Positions 1 through 10,151 of a stretch of DNA of 64,000 nucleotides are shown here, in pieces (within the stretch, counting starts at the first letter, position 1; each line of letters begins with the position of its first letter). Made by a program: the position numbers and the translations under genes. Source of the DNA: Seiridium cupressi (lineage: Eukaryota > Ascomycota > Sordariomycetes > Amphisphaeriales > Sporocadaceae). The stretch covers positions 118,115 to 182,114 of the forward strand of contig JARVKI010000087.1 in the NCBI GenBank assembly GCA_036674765.1, read 5' to 3'. The notes below the pieces were generated by a model. The model saw only the letters and a program-made list of their open reading frames with translations, was not told the origin of the DNA and searched no databases.

Positions 1-839
1 ATTCTCCTACCGGCAGTGTGGGTCACCCAGCAGTGCATTAGGTTACATTAGACAGGCCCACCCTCTGCTCCAGCTCCACCTTGAGCTTCCTTATCCATTG
101 AGGCCCACACAATATACTGATTTCCACTCCATATCGCGTGCCCATTACATGCTGACTTTTTCGTAATCAGTGTGCTTAGATTTTCTGATTCCCCAAACAA
201 CACATTGAAAGTATCAAAATTTCACCGTAACAACATTGTAAAATCAACTATTCGGACTAGATTATGTAGGTACCCATGGCTACAATGTAGCGCATTGGTA
301 CCGCCTGAGTTTCTGTTGATCGTGGTACGGGGTACACCACAGAGTCTTTCACACTCGGTAACGTCTGGATTCTGCCGCCAGACTATTTCACTCGTCTTAA
401 GTTCATGCACCATGCGTTAGCGCATTTACCGACCGAAAACTTGCTCTCACCTATCGGAGAAAATGCTCGCGAGACTACATATCTAAGCACGATTTTGCTC
501 AATGGGGCGACTCTCTTCCTATGTTGTCTTCAAAGATTCGAACTATCTTACATGGCGACGAGGAATATACATATACCCGTGGTGGTTCTTTGCTAGTGAT
601 CACCAAGTTAAAGACTCGACAGCGCCCACAAGAGTCACGCATCACGACTATTCTACTCCATAAAGGAATGCTTCTATCGTGCACCAACGTCAAAAAACTT
701 TCTCGCACACATAATTCTCATACCCACTTCACAGATTCCCGCTCCACCCTCTAATCAAGTCGCTGTGTTCCATTGAATCTCACCAGCTCAGCATTGACGA
801 AGGTTATCGATACAGCCTGCACGCGACCGAGTAATTGCG
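1..839. other. Non-coding stretch, nothing recognised
   Basis: I see no conserved domain, RNA gene or transposon feature here. The only open frames are under 85 codons and overlap each other on both strands, as random frames do. Confidence 0.5.
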
Positions 840-1598
840 ATGGACTCATTGTATTTTGATACCTTCAGCCCAGAGCGCCCATGCACCCCAGACGAAACCG
901 ACAAAAGTACCCAGTCATGGTATGATGGGTGGGAAGTCCCTTGCAGCAGATGCAGGACACAGCGAGGGGAACTTTGCTGGCGCTGCCGGTTTGTATTAAG
1001 CAAAAGAGATGACGATTGTATCTTTTCAGCAGAGCTCGTCTCTTGGGCAACACAGCACCATGACAGCAGTCATAACAAGGCCAGAAGACTCCAGACTCTA
1101 GGGTTTGCGAAACTAGTGTCACCACAGTCATTAAAGTTTAGCCAAAGTCCAGATACCAAACTGTCTGGAAGTTGGAGCCCATTAGCCCCCGAAAATGGAT
1201 GCGAAGAGGAGCATCTCGATTTTTGCAAATCAATCACTTCTCGGAATTGGCCAAGAGATATGGGGCACAAGAAAAATATCGATCAAGACTGGGATGGATT
1301 TTGGGCCCGGGATCCGCGATATTGCCATAACTACTCAGGCGATTGTCATTATGGTCCGGAATATTTCGACTGCCATTCAGAACACTGCTATGGCTGTCCA
1401 GGATACTGCTGTCCAGGACACTGCCGCTGCCGCCTAAATGATACGGGAGAAAGCGACCTTTGGCTTACAGATACTAAAAACGAGGAACCACTGCCACAGG
1501 TCATGAGAGACTGTTTGTGCCATGTTTTCAAACAGGATGGAATACCACAGCAAACGCCCGAAGCTCTTATACTACGGAATTGGGCTCGGCGGCATTAG
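840..1598 (+). CDS. Unrecognised 252-residue open frame, Cys/His-rich C-terminal third
   Basis: An ATG-initiated frame of 252 codons. I do not recognise the family. Between about residues 160 and 200 it carries a dense run of Cys, His, Tyr and Gly (CHNYSGDCHYG, CYGCPGYCCPGHCRC). That run is the same DNA which, one frame over (1195-1437), encodes a repetitive NTAMAVQDTAVQDTAAAA-like helix. Only one of these frames is likely to be real. The alternative frame reads like the amphipathic linker seen behind the N-terminal domains of fungal non-self-recognition proteins, so the Cys-rich frame may be a shadow. A further short frame at 1522-1773 follows with no clear splice link. Confidence that this exact frame is expressed is low. 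Confidence 0.25.
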   Translation: MDSLYFDTFSPERPCTPDETDKSTQSWYDGWEVPCSRCRTQRGELCWRCRFVLSKRDDDCIFSAELVSWATQHHDSSHNKARRLQTLGFAKLVSPQSLKFSQSPDTKLSGSWSPLAPENGCEEEHLDFCKSITSRNWPRDMGHKKNIDQDWDGFWARDPRYCHNYSGDCHYGPEYFDCHSEHCYGCPGYCCPGHCRCRLNDTGESDLWLTDTKNEEPLPQVMRDCLCHVFKQDGIPQQTPEALILRNWARRH

Positions 1599-3201
1599 CA
1601 GGTTATCGTACGGCGTGGGGTCTTGTCTTCGGGAGCTTTCACAGCCACGCGAAGTTCCTGGGAGCCAAATCTGGTCAATCATTTCCACGAGCATCGTATG
1701 GGCATACAAAAGGGGCGCCAGAATACTTGGATACGACATAGACCTCCGGGAGGCGCTGAGTCAATTAGACTGAGTTGGACTGGTAGTGATACGAGAGCAG
1801 GAAAGTGAGATGGGATACGCCGGCAATCCAATGGATGCACGATACTAAAACACTGAGCCCCCCTCCTTAAGGCCAGCTCTTCTCGATGTGGTAGATTGCG
1901 TACCTATACATAAAGCCTTGCCCGGACAGAACATGACGCAAAGATCATCACTATTCGCTTGGTCATCGCTCTCGAGTAGAGCCAATAATGACTCAGTCAA
2001 TCTCTGGCTAAATAAACGTAGACTGCACAGGTGTCGGGTACATAGACGCATATACCACCCGTAGAGAGGCCACGTGCCCTTCTGGGCAGAAACCGTTTGG
2101 GAGCGCTAGCTTAGGTAGCTGTTGAATCGAGTCTTCTTTCTCCAGTTGCAATCATCCACTGCAGAAGGCTACTGCGATGCTTCCTGATACCGCTAGCCGT
2201 AGCTTGGAAAGTCGCGATGTAGCCATGCATGCTTTTTACTGGGTAGTCACTCTACGAACCTTGGTAATCGCATGGCAGCCTCCTTTGTCGCCCAATTCCA
2301 GCTGTGCGGGTGCACACGTAATCTGGATATAGAATGGCATCTCTCCTTTAAGAGCTTGGGATGACCCACGAATGTAATGTGTAACCAGGTAATTTTGACG
2401 CATTGACTAGGCGCTGATACCTGTTGTTTCTTTGCTTATATACCGTTCTGGCAATACCTGCCTGAATTGTGGTAGAGTTCCAATTTCACCACAGTGCGCG
2501 GGGTAATAGATATGTAAGTTTTGTACTGTATCACGACCTATCCGTCCACCTTCCCTACATGCCCTTATATCATCGACTAGTGCGGCTTCCCGCAGTAGCT
2601 ATAAAGATGATTGCACGCACGTCACTGATAATCCTAGAGCGCATTAAGCAATTGCGATGCGTTGGACGCAGGGGCGGCTGCAACGCCGGTGCTTTCACAA
2701 GATATCTACCTGACACAAGAATATATGACGAAGTCATTGCCCGAGTACCGTGGTTATACCTGATCAGCTGTTGCGAGCAATGCACTCTGGAATTGAATGT
2801 CTATCAACAGTGAGATTGATGATATTAGGTTAACCCAACCTAGGAAGCTAATATCAGAAACCAAGATCAGAACTTTTCGCGCCTTGTGCCTGAAAATTCT
2901 TGGTCGAGTCTATGAGACTGAGCTGATCGCGGTTGATGGTTCTTCTTCACTAGTTGATATTGACTGGGGGTCGGGTTTAAGAAGGCGCAGCCTCTGTAAC
3001 ATGCGACCTCCTTCAAGAACTACTTGACATTAGCTACTTCTTCCACAGAGACGAAATGATGACACTGAGTGGAGCAATGTCTGTCAAACATATCTACCAT
3101 GGCCGCTGTTCGCGATCTCTCTGTCTGCTTCTTCTCCTCAAATCTACTTACATCTACTCACATCTACCCATTCTTATCAACTATTCTTACTATAATTGAT
3201 A
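1599..3201. other. Non-coding stretch
   Basis: No supportable gene. Short frames at 1522-1808 and 2469-2813 have no recognisable motif. Just before 3202 lies a CT-rich leader with three near-tandem copies of ACATCTAC (about 3147-3175), as is common ahead of fungal start codons. Confidence 0.4.
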
Positions 3202-4403
3202 ATGTCTAATTTCTCCGCTCTCCTCCTTCCCGTCCTGCGGTCTGCTGCCGATGCTCTCGTAGATATCGGCTTGACATTGCTCGGAATTGGTGGAAGACTG
3301 GTCGTGCCAGCATCTCCATCAAGCATGCCTTGACGAAGGTGTTGACCGCTATGGCTAGTCGGGTAGCTCAGCTACTCACTCCCATCATCCTCCGGCGTGT
3401 CTCGACGGTCTACACAGCAACACCTTCGTCAACTATCCAGTTGACGTAAGGGAGGCGGTTCGGCCGAGGCGGCCCTTCGACAACCCCCAGTACCTGACAC
3501 CTGCAGAACCTGCTGGGAACCCTCCTCCCAACTGATCAGCTGCCCCGGTGTCGAGCAGATTCGGATTCTCGCCTCCTCGAAAGCTTCGGCCCCCGTCCTT
3601 CGACAAACATTCCGCCAATCTGCCAAAGTTGAGATCCGCCTGAGGAAAGGTTGGCAGCAAGAAAAGCGGTCCCATGTTGATACCCTGCTGACACTCATTA
3701 GGTCGTCTTGGTCGTCAAACCTTCCTCCCGAATCAGTGAATCGGTTTCAGCTGCACCTTATATGGTTGAGACGAGGAGCCCTCCGCCTAGACTAGGTGGA
3801 CCGCTCAGGAAGATCCTCATACCAACAAAGCCACCCTTTGGGTTACCTATGGGACTATGCTCCTTAGACCAAGTCAACCCAGCTTGGGATTCTGAGGCAT
3901 ACATAGACGGACCGTTCGGGAAATCGGTACCATCACCAGTCGGTGATGTCTTGTCTTCGCACTTGATGACGAGTTTGAGTTTTGAGTTGACATATCACAC
4001 CAGCTGGACCTGGCACTGTCGTCGCGGTCATCGCAGCTACGAGTCAAGACCGATGCGTTTGAAACAAGCTCTTCGCCACCAAAAGTTGCCTACCGATGAG
4101 GAACTTGCACTGTTTCCATGGGATCATCGAGCTTACTCAACACTCGCAAAGATTTCTATGGATTGTGTCGGTGGATCTATTCCAAGCTCAACGCAGGCGA
4201 TGCAGGCGATGAGCGTAACCACTTCTCATGCTTGGATATATCGGAAAGAGATGCTGTGTTTGGATGGATATGAGGATAACAAACATGTTTGGGAATGGTG
4301 TACAGATCTGAAGAGGCTAGATGTAGGCTTGCCCTGCTTAGCTCAATGGTACCTACCCCTTGACGGGTATCTCTACTCGTTACAAGTGTACGTCAATATA
4401 TAA
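3202..4403 (+). pseudogene. Unrecognised decayed coding region
   Basis: A CT-rich leader is followed by an ATG at 3202 that opens a hydrophobic 44-codon frame (MSNFSALLLPVLRSAADALV...). Beyond its stop, protein-like stretches continue in changing frames. One is a basic stretch around 3530-3780 (KVEIRLRKGWQQEKRSHV...) ending in stops near 3793 and 3868. Another is an open frame over 3708-4403 with LPTDEELALFPWDHRAYS near 4080-4140. The shifting frames suggest either a multi-intron gene I cannot splice or a gene with several lesions. No domain is recognised. It converges on the nitronate monooxygenase gene. Confidence 0.25.
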
Positions 4404-4482
4404 TGCGTCGATTTATGTCGTCCGTAGGAATATCGTTGGCTTATTCTTTTGAGTGTTCAAAGTTGAGAGCGGGAACTCGAAA

Positions 4483-5567
4483 TCAACAACGGCTATGAGC
4501 GTCATGCAAGACAGTTCTAACGCCGCCTCTGACTTGACGAACTATTTCAGACGCAGGAAGAACCGAATTAACCAATCCTACACCAGTACCGGACCAAACA
4601 GCGGTCCTTCGACTGTCGCCCCATCCCTTGTCATCCCCCATGACTGCTGTCGCGTAGCAGGATCGAATGTGGTCCAGATTCACGCCAGCGACATGTTCCT
4701 CAAAACTTTTGGACAACAAGGCTCGTCCATCATAGGCTTGTGGCCAAATGTTCGGCCCCCGCAACTCATCGGTCACTTTTGCCCGAACAGTATCCTGCCC
4801 ACCATCGCGCGCGTTCAAAATCTGATGTTGGTACATAGGGTGAACCATGATCTCCTCGGAGGCCAGAAATCGAGTTCCCAGCACGACTGCTTCAGCCCTT
4901 AGATTCAAAGCCGCCGCCGCACCGCGACCGTCAGCAATGCCGCCAGATGCTGCGACTGCAATGTTGAGACCTTCGCGTTCCAGGGCATCCCTAGTCTCCG
5001 GGACTAGTGATATGATGCTTGCACCCTTCTCCCAACCGTGGCCGCCAGCGTCGGTGCCTTGCATCACGAGTACGTCGGGCTTTGCACTGCGAGCTATTTC
5101 CAGTGCTCCGGTGACTGAGCCTGTCTGTATCCCGACCTGTGAATCCGGAAGTGATTCACGAATCTCTTTTGTCCAGACACTATAGTCGCTCAACTGCGTC
5201 TCGGCAAACAACCAGACGACGGCTGGCTTGTGTTTCGCTAGCACTTGAATCATTTCCGACCGCCGCTCGGCGAGCGCGAAGAGGAGAAGTCCGACTCCGA
5301 CTGGCAAGTTGCCGTTTGATTGCGTCGCGGTAAGCAGCGTGGCGGCTTGTTCCAATTGTTCGCCCACAACGGTGGGATCCAACATGGCACCAATCATGCC
5401 CAGCCCACCTGCGCTTGACACAGCTGCAGCTAGCTCCGGGCCCGCAAAGCCACCCATTGGGGCACTGGTTGCTCGCTCTTCATCATACTTACACCAGTCT
5501 TAGTCCCTCTCGGCGTTTACGTGGAGATAAGTCGGAAAAGATTGGCGCTAATCAAAGCCAACTCCAT
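4483..5567 (-). CDS. Nitronate monooxygenase (2-nitropropane dioxygenase family)
   Basis: An FMN-dependent TIM-barrel enzyme that oxidises alkyl nitronates to carbonyl compound and nitrite, or a relative acting on another substrate. Proposed exons are 5567-5521 and 5464-4483. The 54-nt intron has donor GTAAAC, a CTAAG branch-like site and acceptor CAG, and phases agree, giving 342 residues, normal for the family. Visible motifs are APMGGFAGPELAAAVS near the N-terminus, the FMN/phosphate-binding QGTDAGGHG near residues 151-159, AASGGIADGRG, VLGTRF, and C-terminal RTAVWSGTGVGLV. The ATG at 5457 alone would remove the first strand, so the upstream exon is preferred, although its sequence is a weak match to the usual N-terminus. 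It is divergent from the dehydrogenase pseudogene at 5788. Confidence 0.85.
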
Positions 5568-5787
5568 GGTAGTTTTGTGATTGAACCTCAAGTATTGACT
5601 GGTGTGAAGCCGCACTAGCAGTTTTGCTGTAGAGGCTGTTCAAAATCCAGTAGCCCAACAGTATCTGAACGACATCAATCCCCTTGGAACAAATACCAAT
5701 GGAAAGGGCTCGCCAATTTCGAGGCGCGAGGCCAATTGAATCTAGGTAGCCCTCTCGTACGCCTTCTCGATTAATTGGGGTGCCCGT

Positions 5788-6654
5788 CATCTAGGCAGTA
5801 GAGCGACAATATGGCTTCAAGGTTTTTCTGGTGACCGGCGCCAGTAATGGCATGGATATGAAACCGTCAAGGCCTTTCTTCAGTCTCCAAATCCTTACCA
5901 TGTATTTCTTGGAAGCAGGTCTATACAGAAAGTGAACGACGCCCTCTCCAAGATTGGCACTGAATGTCAAGAGGCAAAAAATAATAGTTGAATTGCTCCA
6001 GATTGACCTTAGCGAAGACGAGTGCATCAAATAGGCTTTCCAGGCAGTGAAAAATGGCCACGGTCGCCTTGACATCCTCATCAATAATGTTGGTAAGCTA
6101 GTTGGTTAAGCCTTCCTCATTCCGTATAACATACATCTAAATCGGGTCGCTCAGGTGCTGGATTCAACCAGGAGTTTTTGGACGGAGAAATGACCCTGCG
6201 GGAATGTTACAGCAAGGCATATGATTTGAACGTATCCGGGACCAACGTGATGACCTGGACTTTTGTCCCTTTGCTACTCGAGTCCGCAGAGCCTCGTCTG
6301 ATCTTTCTGGCTGGGTTGTCGCAGATGACCCAAGCGGCCGAGTCTTACTTCCCGACTCCACCTCAGCCAGCAGGTTGGCCCAAGAAGGTAGACCTTGAAA
6401 CGATTAGCTATCGCTGCAGCAGAACGGCCTTGAGCATGCTCATGCCGGACTGAAATCACAAGCTGAAAGCAGACGGGGTAAAGGTCTTCAGTGTCAGTCC
6501 TGGATTCTGCGCCACTGGACTGGGTGGTCTGGGAGAAGACTTATGGAGGGCAATGGGAGGTGTGCACCCCAGTGAAGGTGGCCAGAGACTCCTGGTAGTT
6601 GCGGAGGGCGACAGGGATGCTGATGTCAGAAAGGTGGGCCTACTACCTTGGTAG
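5788..6654 (+). pseudogene. Short-chain dehydrogenase/reductase pseudogene
   Basis: The SDR fold is readable from end to end but broken. VFLVTGASNG (the Rossmann TGxxxGxG region) is followed by a one-base frameshift near 5850, after which GYETVKAFLQSPNPYHVFLG continues. A second frameshift lies in an A-rich run near 5980, and an in-frame TAG near 6036 stands where CAG is likely. DILINNVG is then followed by an intron-like gap (about 6094-6154) and the segment MTLRECYSKAYDLNVSGTNV. In-frame TGA near 6451 interrupts the segment before VKVFSVSPGFCATGL. The end DADVRKVGLLPW fits the family C-terminus. At least four lesions make a functional product very unlikely. It sits head-to-head with the nitronate monooxygenase, which suggests a former co-regulated pair. 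Confidence 0.85.
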
Positions 6655-7394
6655 TAGAATGTTTTGGTCTTTGCCGTCATTATCAACCTCCCTTACACCA
6701 GTGTAACTGGTGCTTTGGTCGCAATGCCTCGAGCAGTATGATTATGATTTCTGCGTGACGGAGCACTGCATGGAAAGAAGTACATACCCTATGACAGATC
6801 TTCAGCACAAAACAATTTCCTCTGCCATTATCAGCCGACATTGGTGGATTGACTGAATGTAACCTACTTGAAACACTTCAATTGGCTACATGTCCGCTAT
6901 TCTCACGGGCTCTGCTCCCAACGCAATGACAACTTTCATCTGGCCAAAATGCATGCCACCCCTGTCACTGAGCTTCGATCTTATGACCTTGATTGTGATA
7001 TTTAGATAGGTTCCAAGACAGGTTCACTCGTGACTCTAAATACTGATCGACTATGAATCTAGTATCCTAAAATGTTCTTGGTGTTAATAAGGAATTCAAG
7101 GTACATATCCAATAATGCGTCCTTCGTCGACTTTCAAAGTTGGGCTCTCTATAATTCGTTCTCATTTAGTAGAAATATTGTTCCTGAGAACAATGGCAAC
7201 CTTAAGCTTCTTACCAGCCACCCTATAGGCTGAGTAAGACCGGCCGCAGGTCTGTCTTTCGTGTTACAATAGCTGATGGCTTCTGAGATGAGGGCTGATA
7301 CATAGAAGTGAAGTCTATGCTTTGACCATCTCTCCGTATTCAATAAGAGCATGTCTTTCTCAATGACCGTAGGAGCGAGCAAGTGATACAAAAA
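6655..7394. other. Intergenic region between the SDR pseudogene and the DHA1 transporter
   Basis: No conserved coding sequence or RNA gene seen. It includes the 3' flank of the minus-strand transporter that ends at 7395. Confidence 0.5.
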
Positions 7395-9179
7395 TCAAGC
7401 CGTTACGAAGTGTAACGGACCAGAACGTATCCGGATCGCCTTTCCCTTCCACAACAATAAGACAATTAGCAGGAAAGCCGCCGCGCAAATAGCAGCCTGT
7501 ATGCCAAAGCTGACCTTTGTCCCCTGTGCGTTGGCCCAAGTAACTTGGAAGTAGCTAATGATGAAACCTCCTATCGTCCGCGAGTTGTTGACCCACGCCG
7601 ATACCTCCCCTGATGCTTCGGGATAACTGTCAAGATTGTATGACGAGATAGCCACTGTCGTGATCATGATTCCAAATACGTATAGACCCCATGAGATGGA
7701 TGCCGCCATATAATGCCACTGGTTTTCTAACGATTGGCCGAGGAGAACGAGCCCAGTGATGACAAATGGCAGAGCAACCCCGATTGCACGAAGGCGAGCT
7801 TCAGGCTCGAAATGACCATGGTGTGTTCTGATGTATTGCTTGGCGAGAATGTCATGCAAGAAATGTCCAGCAATCTCTCCGAGAATCACGGCAACAACGG
7901 GCGTAAAGTAGAAGAACCCGATTTGCTTCAGGCCAAATCCGTAGACTGGCCCGAGGAATATCGATAAAGTAGTGTTGATACCAACGACCCAAGCAAATGT
8001 CTGTCCCTCATTAGTCTTTCATTACAGTTCTACTCGTTGACCCTCAAAAAGTCTTACCAGGAGATAGTATAAATTAGATATCAACACAACAGGTTTTGAA
8101 ATCACCCGGATTGGTCGCATACACGCCTGCGCAAAGCTGTTTCGCAGATGTCTCGATTTGAACTGCGAGATGCCCAGCAATCGAGATATCCGGCTACCTT
8201 TCGGTGGTTGGTCCGCCTGGGGGATCCTTCTATCGTAGAACGTTTCCTCCAGGAACAATATGGTCAATATCAAGCAAAGGGCCGTTTCGGCAGAGTATAC
8301 CCAGAAAGGTGTGGGCCACGGCTTGGCGCTGGTCATGAAGGCTGCGAGAAGAGGACCCATGTAAGGGCTAATGACGAAGAACGATCTGCCATTCGACGAG
8401 CATCTCAGTATATCGTCTCCAATGGTGGTATAAAATACTCACGCCCAGATATTGATTTTCCGAGCTCTCTCGTGGAAGAAGAACATGTCCTGAATGAACA
8501 TAAGACCGCCACCTTGCGCGACGGTCGAGAAGAAGCCGTTAAGAATGCGAGCAGCCATAAATGAATCGAAGTTAGTAGCAGCGGCGCACCAAATGGCCGT
8601 CGGAAACGCGACAATCAGGAAGTAGAACATGACAGGTAGGCGTCCGAAGTATGCACTAAGCACGACCACTGTTCATCACCGTCAACTCAGTAGAAGATCG
8701 AAATGAAATCTGATGCTGACATACCAAAGATACCCCCGGCGCCAAGCATAAATACATTGCCGGCCTGTGAATGATTGACTTCGTCCTCCGTCATGCCCCA
8801 TTCGCTAGGAGGCAATTAGTCGGTGGCGTTTAGACAGTGAAGAGAAAACGCACGCAGCTTGAGGCAGGAGAGTGACAGCACCAGTCGCAGAGCCATAGTC
8901 TGGCAGGAGAGCTGTGAAGGCAACAATGAGGAGACACAAATTCTTCTTGCGAGAAGACCAGTTCAAGGGGTCGCTGGGGTCATCGCTTGGTTGGGGAATC
9001 AACTTGGTACGGCCATCTTTCGCAAGTTTGAGAGCGCCGCTTGTTCCCTCTTCAATGTTGACATCGTAGCCCTCGTCATCCTTATATTCGTGCAATTCAC
9101 GTTCTCGACTAGTATCTGTATGATGAATAGTGTCCGAGGGCGTAGGCCGCTTCTCGGCGACGTTGTCTTCTGATGACAT
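7395..9179 (-). CDS. Major facilitator superfamily transporter, DHA1-like (12 TM)
   Basis: A plasma-membrane proton-driven exporter of the drug:H+ antiporter-1 type. Exons are 9179-8854, 8804-8725, 8668-8443, 8385-8058 and 8000-7395. All introns are GT-AG and the total is 1566 nt (521 residues), with every phase agreeing. The acidic cytosolic N-terminus leads into DPSDPLNWSSRKK, the signature ahead of TM1 in this family. Exon 3 gives ARILNGFFSTVAQGGGLMF (TM4-5 region) and RARKINIWA. Exon 4 starts SPYMGPLLAAF. The central loop is EETFYDRR. The C-terminal half carries SWGLYVFGIM and NNSRTIGGFIISYFQ. No lesion is visible and the protein should be functional. Substrate cannot be told. The start is the first ATG of an uninterrupted acidic leader. 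Confidence 0.9.
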
Positions 9180-10151
9180 CGGGAGGGCTGGTCCGAATTG
9201 GCGAAGTTGGTCGGCCTAGTCCACGAGATGGATAACCTCTTGTTGAAACAGCCTCTGTATTGGTGTAGATATGATGTTTCCGTCACCCACATGAAAATTG
9301 ATGGCGAATGAATGAATTCCTCACAGGGCCAAAGCGAAGATAGGGCAGGGGGACCCAAATACCTGGTTCTGTGCGACCTACCCTCGGTTGCAGGTACCGA
9401 TAATCTCTAGCCGTCATCTTGTTCCGGTATTTTCTTCCCCGCATCCCGGTAGTTCTGTTCTCCATGCGGAGTTTGCCCTAAAATCCACATCCACCCCGGG
9501 ACGCGTTTGAAACTAAGCCCCATAATGGATTAGTGAATGCTTAACGAATCCGTCAGCAGCTCAGGCCAGCTCGCAAAGTCGACATCCAGCCATCCGACAG
9601 CCGATAGAGGGAAGCCTGTGGCCCCGGGCAATCCGTTTCTACTAGATAGAAATCTGTACCCGGCTAATTACTGCACGAGTAGCCCGAATTGCGTTTTCGC
9701 CACACAAAACCCACGTCGTAAATCCCCGTACGACAAATTGAGGTGGACAGGAACGCAACACCGCCGATATAAGTTGCGCTGTAATTATTGGCAAGGAGAA
9801 TATTCCAAATCATCGACTTCATGATCAACATCGGTTGATATGACCGTCTACCGCAAGCCAAAGCAAGTTCTCTAAATCACAAGAACACTACCAGGGACCA
9901 ACGCGCGCTACAAGGATAACCCATGCAAACACGACTCTAGATTTCGGGCAGGTAACGATAGTCTCCGATTCTAACGAGTCTTTCTGTGATCTTGAAAACG
10001 AATTCAATTGGGGAGCTCGCGATAAGCGGGAGGTTCGACCTATATCTATCTATTAAGGTATAAGACTTAAAGCGCTAGCGAAGTCTGCCTACTTAAGTAT
10101 GCAACCCTCTTCTTGTCGCTGCGTATAGTTCAAAACTCTAAACATGAAATT
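9180..10151. other. Intergenic: promoter of the DHA1 gene and 3' flank of the Trk gene
   Basis: Both neighbours are on the minus strand, so this holds the upstream region of the transporter (near 9180) and the downstream region of the potassium transporter (near 10151). No further coding sequence is supported. Confidence 0.5.

Noticed and set aside
3360..3380. Possible tRNA start (GTAGCTCAG)
   Set aside because: No cloverleaf can be drawn; the GTTC-type T arm and acceptor pairing are absent.
4847..5503. Plus-strand open frames over the nitronate monooxygenase gene
   Set aside because: They are opposite-strand shadows of a well-supported coding region with family motifs on the minus strand.
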